Origin: Bedellia somnulentella
Lineage: Eukaryota; Arthropoda; Insecta; Lepidoptera; Bedelliidae
Assembly (NCBI GenBank): GCA_963576735.1
Contig: OY755183.1
Location: 14,961,213 to 15,025,212 of the forward strand
Length of the DNA stretch: 64,000 nucleotides
Direction: 5' to 3'
The position numbers and the translations under genes were made by a program. Position 1 is the stretch's first letter, and each line of letters opens with the position of its first letter. The notes under the pieces are model-generated. The model was not told the origin of the DNA and made no database searches. It saw nothing but the letters and a program-made list of their open reading frames with translations. Of this stretch, positions 1 to 9,824 are shown piece after piece.

Positions 1-599
1 TAGATAAAGCCATCCATACCATTGCCATCTCTCCCTGTAAGTAATGGAGAATGCTTCTTAGGAATCTGAGGCTTATTAATTGACTGATTGTCAATGTGAT
101 TAAAATCCCATATTCAATTAATATAGGTACTATATTTACCCCATAAACTTTCAAGTGCATGTGGTATTTAACTTTGAAGTTCTGCCTACCCTTTATCGGA
201 ATTATAGGTAGGTATGTAAGTTCTACACAGAATAACATTGAAGCCCAGCGTTTTACAATAACCCCGCAATATCTCCTGTCTAATGCAGACAAACCAGGCA
301 GCTAGAGGTTTAAAAAACAACGCCTACATCGGCAAAACAACGTCAGCGTCACCATGACAACCGTCAACATTTGCAGCGCCATTTTTCCCAGGCGCATTGT
401 AACGAACGAAAAAGTTCGTTCAATGCTTATATATGCGTTTTTGATACCAATTTCCCTTTTTGTTGAAAGTCGGTTCTCTAACTGCACTGTTGGCGTGAAT
501 TGATGCAGAAATGATATACCATATCATCGCTGAAGGTTAGTACAAGTACTAATTCTGCCGAAGCAGCATTGAGCTACGTGTATTCTGAATACTTACTTT
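1..599. other. no recognised feature
   Basis: AT-rich sequence with a somewhat GC-richer patch at about 320-410 that includes ACGTCAG and GCGCCATTTTTCCC. No open frame here looks coding, and no repeat family of this window was recognised. Confidence 0.5.
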
Positions 600-777
600 T
601 GAACATTTTTTTGCATCTTCCCGATGTACCTGAAATTTATAGACCATACCACACTAAGGTTGTCTGGAGGAGATCCTTTTTAGTGATAAGACCGCTAATT
701 TTAATTCTTGGTGAAACTTTTTTTATTAAAATAGTAAATAACTTATGTTTAGATGTGCAGTAAAGAGTTATTATATT
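600..777 (+). mobile_element. LINE-D 3' UTR fragment
   Basis: Contains AAGGTTGTCTGGAGGAGATC, GTGATAAGACCGC and GCAGTAAAGAGTTATT, the 3' UTR signature of LINE-D seen better at 15440 and 24785. Its TATTC-type tail is interrupted at 777 by the SINE-B copy and resumes at 1161 (CTATTCTATA), so the LINE end was the insertion target. Confidence 0.6.
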
Positions 778-1148
778 AAACATAACATAAACATAAACGT
801 TCACGCCGAATATCCCCGAAGGGGTTGGCAGAGGTACTAATACTTCTGAACATCACGTGACTTTGTCACCTGGTGTTCAGAGTACTCACGTTTTGCATGG
901 ACAGTGTACTCACGTGATAGGGGGCAGGCCTATCGCCGTTTTGTACGAATACACTGTCACATGACTAAGTACAACTTAGCCATGTGGGTTTCCTCACAAT
1001 GTTTTCCCTCACCGCTAATAACCATGATAAATTAACCACACGTATGTCTTTAGAAAAGACAAATTGGTGTAGGCCCGATCCAGGATTTGAACACTAGTCG
1101 TTTGCACGATAACCGAGTGTTCTACCCACTGGGCTATCACGGTTGCCT
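778..1148 (-). mobile_element. SINE-B, full length
   Basis: Full-length tRNA-headed SINE. Read on the minus strand it starts near 1148 with CAACCGTGATAGCCCAGTGG (box A-like) and GTTCAAATCC (box B-like), then AACATTGTGAGGAAACCCAC, and ends CCCCTTCGGGGATATTCGG with a TTATG-type tail. It is flanked by a perfect 12-bp TSD, AGTTATTATATT, at 766-777 and 1149-1160. Confidence 0.85.
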
Positions 1149-1160
1149 AGTTATTATATT

Positions 1161-1514
1161 CTATTCTATATTTGACGCCATTTATTATACATGCATCACC
1201 TCTTCTGTTTGAGTGTCAATTAATCACCTTTTTACATACATGCCTTTAACCATATTTGCAAAGTACCCTTGTTTTTCCAAACTAAGCAGAGAACCCGCAT
1301 GACATGATTGGATCAAACCTATTGATCTAATATAAGCCTTGTGCAGTTGCGCTAACCCCTGCCCATGTAGATAGTTTATCAACTCGAATCTGCGTTATTT
1401 TTCTTTTCCGTCATTGATTGGCTTCAGAAAAGTCGTAGATGTTTACTTTAGGATTTGAACTCAGGCCTACATTTGAGATAAGTCGCTTTCTTACTGATTA
1501 ATAAAGGACATGTT
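1161..1514. other. no recognised feature
   Basis: After a few bases of LINE-D tail (to about 1172) the sequence is AT-rich and not recognised as a repeat or gene. Confidence 0.4.
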
Positions 1515-1690
1515 GGCGCTGCGAGTTCCATTCCACCGGACTCTCGGTTTGCGTGCCGGAAGTGCGGACGGAGGTGTCGTTCGAGAATTGGTCTTTTTAG
1601 CCACGAGCGACGATGCTCCTCTCGCATAGGAGCTGCTTAAATCATCTGAGAAGATGTTGAAGGCTCTAATGATGATCCCAGTAAGGCTCT
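1515..1690 (+). mobile_element. LINE C-terminal zinc-finger fragment
   Basis: One frame reads a CCHC-type motif, FACRKCGRRCRSRIGLFSH followed by ERRC (about 1551-1615), and then stops at about 1638. This CxxCGRxCxSRIGLxSHxRxC pattern is typical of the extreme C-terminus of some invertebrate non-LTR retrotransposon polyproteins. The downstream AATCATCTG and AATGATGATCC resemble the short ATG-repeat 3' ends of such elements. No upstream reverse transcriptase remains, so this is a 5'-truncated, dead fragment. Confidence 0.55.
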
Positions 1691-2434
1691 AAATCATATC
1701 ACGCTAAAAATGTCTATAAAGGAGAATATGATACCTCTATGCGCAAGTCGGCTAGTATATCTGTTACCCCTGCAGGCAGATCAGGTAATCTTGAGAGACG
1801 TATAGAAAGCACAAATGTTAGATCTTACATGAGGCTGGTTTAGTAGTAATAATAAGTGCGAAGATAAAATTGTATACTCGACTCAATAGAATTTGGGGTA
1901 GCAGTAGCAGGACAGAGATCACTAACACATATACTAACGGCTATAAATACCTAAGAGAGGTAGACAGAGCTTCAGAATTGTTGAAGTTAAGTGAAAGAAT
2001 AGAAACGAAACCCTATGTGTTAATAGTTGAGCATGTGAAATTATACTTATCCGTGACTCGTGTTGAGTCGAAACGCGTCGCATGTTTGTGGTTGCCTGTG
2101 GTTTTCGCTTGCGGGTGTGTGTGTGGTGCATTGTCTGCTTTTCGATTTCTTGTAAGTGGGAGGGCGGGCGGTGCTCAGTGCATGTTGCATGAAGACTGCA
2201 GGTATTTAGCGGAATTAAGCGAAAAAATTTATTAATATTAGTATTGCTATGGATTTCCGCAAAGTAACGCCTGATTCAATCCAATATCTTATGCCATTGT
2301 TACCAGATAAACAGTCACTAGCTCTAAAAAATAGGGAAAATTACTTATTGACGCCGTCAATACTATAAGTATGTGCTTGGGGCTTTAATTCCGACTTGAA
2401 AGGCCATCAGTTTAGGAATTAAAGATTCGAATAA
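1691..2434. other. mostly unassigned; old SINE-A piece
   Basis: Apart from the SINE-A remnant at 1926-1985 I see no repeat or gene. A 121-codon frame at 1870-2235 runs through that remnant and has no recognisable protein features, so it is not called. Confidence 0.4.
1926..1985 (-). repeat. SINE-A 3' remnant
   Basis: ACATATACTAACGGCTATAA followed by GAGGTAGACAGAGCTTCAGA matches the reverse-strand 3' end of SINE-A with several substitutions. The rest of the element is missing or too decayed to see. Confidence 0.55.
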
Positions 2435-2649
2435 CCCCGTATACGAGGGCGTATATCCGAGGTCGTGGGTTCGATTCCGGCCTGTGTCGAAATTTTTCTT
2501 TCCTTTATTTATTAGTAACTAGCTTTTTGCCCGCGACTTCGTCCGCGTGGACTTCATTTTTTGCATCCGGTTTACATTCAAAATACCAAAACACTATCTT
2601 AACTTCTATTTTTTATATACATTTATATTCCCGCGGGCGTTGTAAAGGA

Positions 2650-2815
2650 TATAAAGGACATTGACCCTTTTTAAGTGATTGTTGGGCGATGAAGTTGGTG
2701 AGCCATCACTAAAATCTTTATTTAAATACCTTTTCCCTAATCTATTTCCAAAAGTGGATGAAGAATTACTATCTCTGAAGCTATGGCTACCCTTTTATAG
2801 AATTTAGATAATTGA
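2650..2815 (+). repeat. SINE-A, diverged, inside the Helitron
   Basis: TTTTTAAGTGATTGTTGGGC, TTTCCAAAAGTGGATGAAGA and CTATGGCTACCC follow the SINE-A body in order. The head and the TATG tail are lost. Confidence 0.7.
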
Positions 2816-3703
2816 TTGATAGATGAATATCATAAATTCAATCGCACCAAGTTTTATGTTTCTAGATACGAAAATGACATAAATCTCTATATTAACTCTC
2901 ATTTGCTATATCAACCCCTTAGGGGTTGAGTTCCAAAAAAACCTTTTTAATTTTTCATAAGAATCATGAACCAAACCATTTTGTACTAAGTTTCTATGTT
3001 CAAAATGAGAATATCTTAGTAAGTACAAATACGAATAGTAGTTTGGCGCTTCGGCGGCGGCCCGGTGCTGCCTCTTACACTGACCGTTGATGATAGTGGG
3101 AGAGCTTGCAGCGATTGCTTGGGAATATGGGGATGGTTAGTGGTGGATCTCCATCCAAAATAATCGCTGAAGTGAAGGGTTAGTGCTTGCTATTATTATA
3201 TATACTGCTATTCAAAACTAACAAAACAAAAATAATAATACAAAAAGCTTGAATCACCTGAGATACGAACCCGGAACGATTGATTAATAATAGTTCTAAT
3301 TAAATATTCATAGTAGTTAGTTGTACCGCTACGCCACGGGGACGATACCGGCGGTGGCATGTTTTTATTACGCTATATTTATACTTTCCGCCCACAACTT
3401 AACCTAACAATTATTCAATTACTGCTTAAAACCTGAAATCTTTAAAATACACAATTCAATCTAAAATAGTAGGAACCAAAAAATATCCCTAACTAAACTA
3501 TAAAAATCTAAACGACGAACAAAGCGCACTAAACTAACCTAACTATTATTCAGTCTACCTACTGCGAAAAACCTATAAATCTATTAAATACTTCAATATA
3601 ATACAATAGTGGGGAAAGGAAGAAAGGACACCAAAGAAAGCGAGCAACAGTCAATTAAGATAAAACAGCAACTAAGTAAATGACTCGTAAAATGCAAGTA
3701 ACG

Positions 3704-4480
3704 TAGTGATGAGCCCCTCACTCGTGAGGTACCTCGTTTGAGTTCCTCGTCGCGAGAAAATGAGGGAGTCCTCGTATTTGAAATATGAACCACCTCACGT
3801 AGCTCCTCACTCTTTCGAGGCGCGAGTCGCAGCACTGGCATAGACCAAAGTGAGTGAGAGAGTTACATTATACTCGCTCGCGTCGCGGTTGAAGGAGTTG
3901 GGTCATTTTGATGGAATGATAAGTCACTAATAAATAAAGAATAAATAAAGGAAAGAAAAACTTCGACACAGCGGGAGTCGAAGTTTTTCTTTCCTTTATT
4001 TATTCTTTATTTATTAGTAATAATCCCCACTTGAGGTTTTCATGAACAAAAGATTTAAAGAATGATAAGTCAGTTTATTTTAGCGTTTTCTTATAAATAG
4101 TACCCATTTAATTTTACCTTAGATTAGCTTAATGATATTAAAGGGCTGAAGAAAACGGGGCGAAGTGAGTAAAAAAACTAATAAAGCAGTTATAGAAAGT
4201 TAGTTTCAATTTACAAAATTTGTATTTTATCTAAATTTTATTCAATTCATTTAAATTAAGTTTATTTATAAAAAAAAAACGAGGTATAAAACAATAGAAC
4301 TCATTTTGCCTCATTCAGTGCAAAGCGGCAAAATTACGCGCGCCTCACTATCGACTCGTTCATATAGTTTATTTCATTCATCTACCTCGCCTCAAATGAG
4401 GGGTACCTCGCGAGTACCTCATGAGGTAAAATGAGGCCCTCACTCATACTCATTAAAAAAGAGTGAGTTACACAACGCTA
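3704..4480. mobile_element. hAT-like non-autonomous DNA transposon
   Basis: Ends begin TAGTGATGAG (3704) and, on the other strand, TAGCGTTGTG (4480), an imperfect inverted repeat of the hAT TAGNG type, followed on both sides by CTCACTC. Each end also carries many CCTCA/GAGG motifs. The flanks are an 8-bp direct repeat, AAGTAACG (3696-3703 and 4481-4488), the TSD length expected for hAT. No transposase frame exists. It contains a SINE-C copy at 3927-4059. Confidence 0.8.
3927..4059 (+). mobile_element. SINE-C palindromic copy
   Basis: Two arms of 41 bp (3927-3967 and 3977-4017) are perfect reverse complements around a 9-nt spacer. Their inner ends are remnants of the tRNA-like head (TTCGACACAG and GTCGAAG). 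The right side continues through TAATCCCCACTTGAGG to AAGATTTAAA. A perfect 13-bp TSD, GAATGATAAGTCA, flanks it (3914-3926, 4060-4072), so the element inserted in this folded form. Confidence 0.85.
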
Positions 4481-4954
4481 AAGTAACGTGGATCGTTTAT
4501 TATAGTTTCAAGTTACAATACAAATACCAAAATATGTCGGACGGAACCAATGCTGCTAACCGTCTGTATCAATAAGATATTTTAAGAGGTTTATATACTC
4601 CAATAAAGAAGAAATCATACCGCGATGTAGAAAGTACCGACAGCGCCATCTGTTGGTAAACATGCAAACAACGCCGCGCTCTTTTATAAGGTTTCAGCTG
4701 AAAGGTTGAAGATTTCGCTGCTAAAATCCATTAGTGATTCCGGTATAAAAGTACTCTATAATTTAATCTGGACTTCTAACTATATGTCTGCAAAATTTCA
4801 AAGCAATCGGTTCGGTAGTTGCGGCGTGAAAGAAGCACAAATAAACAAACAAACAAACTCACTTTCCGATTTATAATATTAGTATGGATAATCCCCACAT
4901 GAGGTTTTCATGAACAAAAAGATTTAAATTATGAGAGGAAAGATAGTCGAATAA

Positions 4955-5640
4955 AGGATCTTTAATAATGGGTTCCCAATCCCATTGAAAAACTATCAAT
5001 TTAAAACCCCATACCCTTGGTCAAAAATAACGGCGTGAGTATATGTATTATGTCTGCACTTTTGGTATACAGGCAATAAGTAAAGGAAGCCAGAGGAGTA
5101 TATCAAGATTGTACTAAGTGACGATTGTTAGTCCCTGCCTACCATTGGCGATTGTTGGCTTGAATATGGGTAAGTATGTAAGTGAGCAAAGATATAAGTA
5201 ACAGAGATGAGTGAAAGCGAACTTTTATTTAATTTTAATAATTACATTAATTACACTAATTATTGGGTAAATTAGTAGGTACAAGGTGTTCTCTTAATTA
5301 ATACTTTAAATCACATAAGAGGTAGGTAACTTAAAATGTATTTACAAAATAAACTTAAAATTATAGAACTATAATTAATACTTATATTCAAAAAAAAATG
5401 AAAGACACGTTACAATTCATCCATTTATTTGTAGAAAACATACCTACTACTATACTTAGGGTACTATGGCACATAGAAATATCACATTGTTATCCTCATT
5501 TAATATTTCTCACTACTCTGTAAGCCTAACCAATTTTTTCTCAATTAAAAATGCTAAACAATTGTTGCCAATATAGTTTACTTTAATATCAGTCTTTGGT
5601 GAAGGAACGATATGTGTTGCAATCTTAACTTTGAGTCACT
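4955..5640. other. mostly unassigned
   Basis: Apart from a worn LINE-R end near 5090-5188, this is AT-rich DNA without a recognisable gene or repeat. Confidence 0.4.
5090..5188 (+). repeat. LINE-R 3' remnant, degenerate
   Basis: GAGTATATCAAGATTGTACT, AAGTGACGATTGTTAG and CCTGCCTACCATTGGCG follow the order of the LINE-R C-terminal coding end (motif CQDRTKWR..SAYPNG), with frameshifts and substitutions. Confidence 0.5.
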
Positions 5641-5660
5641 AGTTTACATTATCATCATTA

Positions 5661-5908
5661 GCTGTGTAGTGTCGGCTTAGAATAGCACTACCCCATTTCT
5701 TCCGGTGGGTGAACGTAAGAGGCGACTAAGGGTATTGGGGCTTTTTATTAGATTTTTGGGCGATGCGGTTGGAGACCCATCACCAACAACCTTTATTTTT
5801 ACCATCTTTTCCCCACTCAGCTTTCCAAAAGTGGCTGAAGAATTTCTAATTCCTTAGCTCTGGCTACCCCTTTTAGGGATTTATAGCCGTGAGTATATGT
5901 ATGTATGT
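5661..5908 (+). mobile_element. SINE-A, full length
   Basis: Complete from GCTGTGTAGTGTCGGCTTAG to the TATGTATG tail. The flanks share AGTTTACATT (5641-5650 and 5909-5918), with similarity running a few bases further, so a TSD is likely. Head type is A1 (CTTCCGGTGGGTGAACG). Confidence 0.85.
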
Positions 5909-5918
5909 AGTTTACATT

Positions 5919-6460
5919 TATCATTATATTCTTATTTAATGTAAGTAACTAAGTTAAAAACAAAATATTATAAATTACAGTTCTCAAATATAAGTCATAT
6001 TTTGGTTATAGTTATTGCACTTAGCTACATAAGAATATAAAAACTAAATTAAGCTCTAAGTTCATAATATACATTGATATGTTTGTAGTCACAGCTCCTA
6101 ATCACAGATGAGTTTTTAACTGTTCCAATTAACAGATTAGTCTTTTAAAATGACTGAATAGCAACCCCTATCCTATGTAAAATTATATGTTTTGTAATTA
6201 TTTACTTTCTGTAAAATTCTACCGAAGAAACAAAAATCAAATGAATTTACATAAAGATAGAACAAATGACTCGTTAGTTTTTTCTTAATATTAAGTGGAA
6301 CATAATGCTATCTTTGACTATATATTATACAACGAAATCTGTGATTCCCTAAAAACCTAAACACGATTTAACTTAAAATTATACATATCGATTTAATTAC
6401 AAAATAATTTGTATAATAGCTATTCTAAAATATGAACATCAGTATTAGCGTCAACAATAC
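5919..6460. other. 3' flank of the 716-codon gene
   Basis: Lies downstream of the minus-strand gene. On that strand ATTAAA occurs at 6392-6397, about 65 nt beyond the stop codon, and is a possible polyadenylation signal. Nothing else is recognised. Confidence 0.4.
6392..6397 (-). terminator. possible poly(A) signal
   Basis: ATTAAA on the minus strand, the common variant hexamer, 64-69 nt past the gene's stop. Inferred from position only; transcript ends would decide. Confidence 0.3.
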
Positions 6461-8611
6461 TTAACTATGTGAAAAGTTATTTCTTAAAACATGTTTTAAA
6501 ACTGTGCAATTGATATCACAAACTGCAGTAAATACAGATTCAGATTCGTTAGGTAACAACCGACGGTGTTTATCAAAATCGTAGTAAGGGCAATCTAGAG
6601 ATGTCACTCGGATATCATTCACAATGCTTTCTACGGCTGTAATGATGTCGCCACTTATCAAGCAATGCTGCTGAAAGTTCAACATCGTAGTCATATTTTC
6701 TCTACAATAAAAATGACTGAAGAACTTATTATCGAATGTCTCGCTAATTATTAAATTATGAACAGCGCGCACACCTTTTTCAGTTTTGAAAAAATTCAGT
6801 AAAAATGCTTTTCTGTCATCGGGAATTGGAAAAACACAGCTCAACATTCCAGATAAGGCAGGGAAATCTTCAGTCTTTACAGCATTCAGACAAAGGTCGT
6901 GTAATAATTCTGTTTCTCTCGATATCTTTTTAAGAATATTTCGAATTTGCAAATCAGTTAGAGCTAACCAACTGTTGGCTGGAAGTTCTCGCTGTGCGAG
7001 GACGATGTGATTCTTGAATATTTCTAGCATGGATGCGATTAAATGACTTTGGATATAATTTTGAATCTTCTTCGTGTCATTACCAAATGCCCATGTTACA
7101 ATTTGCTTCAAGTTGGACATAGTTATAACACCTTCTCCTATACCAGCGATAATTTTAGACAGAAACTTTTCATTTTGGATCAAAGATTCTTTATATGATT
7201 TGAGATCATCATAAGAAGGGAATTGGGCACTTAATAAGTGATCATATATTGTACAAGATCTGCAATTATCTGCATATATAACATAATGTTCAAAATAGTC
7301 ACTGTGTAAAACGTTTGCAATTGTTTTTAAAATATTTCTCGTTTCTTGTTTTAACTTCATCAGGAAATCATTGACTTGGGTTCCCTTCCCGGCGGTCATC
7401 AACGATAAAATGACTGCACTAGCAAACAGTCTACTCTGGTAATTATCAAATACATTGTCTTCTGCTAAGATGGCTAGTGTATTTATTCTTCCTTCGGTCA
7501 CAAACATATTAATGTATTTAAACAATTTGTTGAAAAGCATCAGCTTATAATCTGGTTTGATCATGTTCCAGATGGATAAAAATACTGTTTCAGTATGCCA
7601 CATTTGAAGATTGTCGTTTAGTTGACATGCTTTGCACTTGCTGCATCTTAATTGACCGTCAGTTTGTGATAAAACAATACGTAATACAGATTCGATCATC
7701 TTGAAGTCGAATTTTTCATGAAGGTCTCTAAATATATCGCAACAAACATGGCTGTATTTCAACGAACTATATAATTCAGAGAAGACAGTTCTGAAATTTC
7801 TTCTTACAATTTCGATCCAATACTGATGTTCCAAAATATTTTTGAAAAACAGTATTTTATCTAATTCACAGTGTGATTTCAATGCAAACATGAAAGCTTG
7901 ACACAATTGTGCTTGTTTTTTTGAAGCATCTAATCTGTTGATGTAATACTTCAACGCTTCAACATTACCACGCATAGCCATATTTTGGTAAAACGTTAAT
8001 CCCGATCGCGCCCAGTCATATGTGGGTGCCCAGAACATTCCTGGTTCAATAAAGCTTTGGGTAATAGCATAAATATTTTTCACATCTTCACCTCTTATTC
8101 TCTTTGCTTCCCAGGCTGCGACTGCCGTTTCAATATCGACGCAATACTGTGCAGTAAACTTGGTACTAAGTGAACAGGAGACTTCATTTAGAACAACAGT
8201 GTCGATTATAGTTTTGGCCTTATTCACATGTCCATCTAAAGAAAGGGAAATGTTTTTGATGGCGGCTGTGGTATTTCTTCTCGACGGGACTTCGAGAGAC
8301 GATACGAGAGTTCTTCCAAATTCTCTTATTTCTTCGACTAAGTCGATAAAACAACTGCCTAGTCTCATGACGACTGGTTTAGGCAGATTATCTAGGTTAA
8401 GTATGTTACCAAGAGTATTTTGGATGACATGGCAGTATCGGAATCGAGACCCAGAACTGGAAAAGCCGCCCTTAGAGTTGCGTTGCTTGTAAGAGCGTTC
8501 GATCAGCAGTTCCTCCGCTTTGCTCTGCTTCCAGACGTGATGAACTATTTTGTTCGTGGTGATGTCGAACAGTGAAGGAACTTCCATTTTGATTGTTGAC
8601 GGCGATGTCAT
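6461..8611 (-). CDS. uncharacterised 716-aa protein, uninterrupted ORF
   Basis: A 716-codon frame without a stop, far longer than expected by chance in AT-rich DNA and much better organised than anything else here. I do not recognise the family. The N-terminus (residues 9-45, MEVPSLFDITTNKIVHH...) is followed by a Ser/Arg-rich basic patch (39-57). The rest looks mainly helical, with many Leu/Ile/Phe runs. Cys clusters occur at 323-329 (CSKCKAC) and 450-453 (CRSC) and could bind metal. Residues 209-230 (QNMAMRGNVEALKYYINR) recall one ankyrin-like helix pair, but no repeat series follows. No signal peptide or clear membrane span is seen. ATG at 8611 was chosen because a pyrimidine-rich acceptor-like TTTTTTCAG abuts it. 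Either the coding sequence starts with this exon, or it is the last large exon of a longer gene, since the frame stays open upstream. The reading frame is intact and apparently under selection; no transposon protein motif is visible. Confidence 0.8.
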   Translation of the reverse strand: MTSPSTIKMEVPSLFDITTNKIVHHVWKQSKAEELLIERSYKQRNSKGGFSSSGSRFRYCHVIQNTLGNILNLDNLPKPVVMRLGSCFIDLVEEIREFGRTLVSSLEVPSRRNTTAAIKNISLSLDGHVNKAKTIIDTVVLNEVSCSLSTKFTAQYCVDIETAVAAWEAKRIRGEDVKNIYAITQSFIEPGMFWAPTYDWARSGLTFYQNMAMRGNVEALKYYINRLDASKKQAQLCQAFMFALKSHCELDKILFFKNILEHQYWIEIVRRNFRTVFSELYSSLKYSHVCCDIFRDLHEKFDFKMIESVLRIVLSQTDGQLRCSKCKACQLNDNLQMWHTETVFLSIWNMIKPDYKLMLFNKLFKYINMFVTEGRINTLAILAEDNVFDNYQSRLFASAVILSLMTAGKGTQVNDFLMKLKQETRNILKTIANVLHSDYFEHYVIYADNCRSCTIYDHLLSAQFPSYDDLKSYKESLIQNEKFLSKIIAGIGEGVITMSNLKQIVTWAFGNDTKKIQNYIQSHLIASMLEIFKNHIVLAQRELPANSWLALTDLQIRNILKKISRETELLHDLCLNAVKTEDFPALSGMLSCVFPIPDDRKAFLLNFFKTEKGVRAVHNLIISETFDNKFFSHFYCRENMTTMLNFQQHCLISGDIITAVESIVNDIRVTSLDCPYYDFDKHRRLLPNESESVFTAVCDINCTVLKHVLRNNFSHS

Positions 8612-8620
8612 CTGAAAAAA
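8612..8620 (-). other. possible 3' splice site before the ATG
   Basis: On the minus strand TTTTTTCAG directly precedes ATG. This fits a 3' splice site after a 5'-UTR intron, so the promoter would lie further right, but no donor could be assigned. Confidence 0.45.
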
Positions 8621-9019
8621 TAATGTATGATATTTATAGAAATAGTTGAATAGGAAATTAAAATATATTATATTGAAAGACCTAACATTTATAGCGGCTT
8701 TAGGCAGAGCTCTTTACTAGGAATTGATATCAATATTGCCTTTTATTAATTTAGATAACACTGTTTATGTGATGTAAATAATTACAATGGTTTATCCTAT
8801 CCCATATTTTAATTATTATTCAAGTACTAGGTGAGACCAAAATACTTTAGTTAGGAAATCTGGACAAACCGGGGAAATATTCAGGAGTTTATTATAAACA
8901 TCAAATTATCTATTCTTCTTCTACATGCTAGTACTACTGTCGCTTTAGGTATTTTTTTTATCAATAATAACAGTAAACCAGTATTATTTTCATTATTAAC
9001 ATATTTTTTAAATACATAT
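8621..9019. other. upstream flank of the gene, unassigned
   Basis: AT-rich. No TATA or initiator context strong enough to call and no repeat recognised. Confidence 0.4.
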
Positions 9020-9228
9020 ATAGAACGTCTACGCAGGACACACCTACAGCAAATAGCCGATATGGCACAATGAAGAACATCCGAAGTTATAAGAATGTAA
9101 AGGGATGTACGAAATTATCGATGAATGTCAATGAATCTTCAGAGATTTGTCAGGATAGTACAAAGTGGTCGTTAGACTCTGCCTACCCTAATATAAACTA
9201 CTGGCGTGAGCGAATGTATGTAAGTAAA
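9020..9228 (+). repeat. LINE-R 3' fragment, decayed
   Basis: Carries degenerate versions of the LINE-R C-terminus: ACGCAGGACACACCTACAGC (GRPRRTHLDQ region), GATTTGTCAGGATAGTACA (CQDRTKW), TCTGCCTACCC and finally TGGCGTGAGCGAATGTATG. Several stops and frameshifts. Confidence 0.7.
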
Positions 9229-9350
9229 ATTTTATTTATTAATTCGCAGATAGTTCACCTATGACATGATAATAACCATGCTTTGTCAATTGAAAGAAAG
9301 AAATTTATTTAGTAAGATTTACAAAAGACAATTACATATATTTAAAAAAA

Positions 9351-9594
9351 CATACATACATATACTCACGGCTATAAATCCCTAGAACGGGTAGCCAGGG
9401 CTAAGGAATTAGAAATTGCTCAGATTTTTTTGGAAGTTGCATGGGGAAAAGATGGTAAAATAAAGGTTGTTGGTGATTGGTCTCCAGCTGCATCAGCCAA
9501 AAATCCCTTAAAAGCTTCAATACCGTTAGTCGCCTCTTACTTACACCCACCGGAAGAAATGGGGTAGTGTTATTCTAAGCCGACACTACACAGC
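9351..9594 (-). mobile_element. SINE-A, full length
   Basis: Complete reverse-strand copy from the CATACATACATATACTC tail to the CCGACACTACACAGC head. Possible short TSD of about 8 bp (TTAAAAAA) on both sides, in low-complexity sequence. Confidence 0.85.
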
Positions 9595-9824
9595 AATTAA
9601 AAAATCTATTGTTCAGTACCAAAAAGGCCTTGACTCAGCACTTGTATGACAGAGTATATACTCATCATACGCTGATTTTCAGTCAAAGCCCTATACACTT
9701 ATTACATATTAAGAACATAACACTAATTACATATTTTAATTATTACCTATAATAAAAATATTGCAGTATATTGATTTTGTATTTTTCGGACTAACATTTT
9801 TCATGTAATTTGAATGTTTCGTTC
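9595..9824. other. no recognised feature
   Basis: AT-rich spacer without detectable gene or repeat. Confidence 0.4.

Larger units (their letters stand above)
2519..4888 (-). mobile_element. non-autonomous Helitron, 2.37 kb
   Basis: Minus-strand element. The 5' end reads TCCATACTAATATTATAAAT (from 4888) followed by a TTTG-repeat run; the 3' end has GGACGAAGTCGCGGGC with a short palindrome and finishes in CTAG at 2519. It sits between A and T (plus-strand flanks A 2518 and T 4889) with no duplication, the hallmark of Helitrons. There is no Rep/helicase coding capacity. Inside are a SINE-A piece (2650-2815) and a hAT-like element (3704-4480), which account for part of its length. Confidence 0.85.
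2435..4938 (+). mobile_element. SINE-C copy split by a Helitron
   Basis: The left part (2435-2518) carries the 3' half of a tRNA-like head (CCGAGGTCGTGGGTTCGATT) and the CTTTCCTTTATTTATTAG body. The right part (4889-4938) continues with TAATCCCCACATGAGG and CATGAACAAAAAG. Joining AGTAA (2514-2518) to TAATCC (4889) restores the uninterrupted body seen at 4013-4030. A near-duplication (AAAGATTCGAATAA at 2421-2434, AAAGATAGTCGAATAA at 4939-4954) suggests retroposition. Only about 134 bp belong to the SINE; the remainder is the inserted Helitron. Confidence 0.75.

Noticed and set aside
1870..2235. 121-codon plus-strand frame as a gene
   Set aside because: It starts in a SINE-A remnant, its product is low in structure with no motif, and a mirror frame exists on the other strand.
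2519..4888. CRISPR-like or satellite array from the repeated CCTCA/GAGG words
   Set aside because: The words are spread irregularly at the two ends of a hAT-like element with an 8-bp TSD; there is no spacer periodicity.
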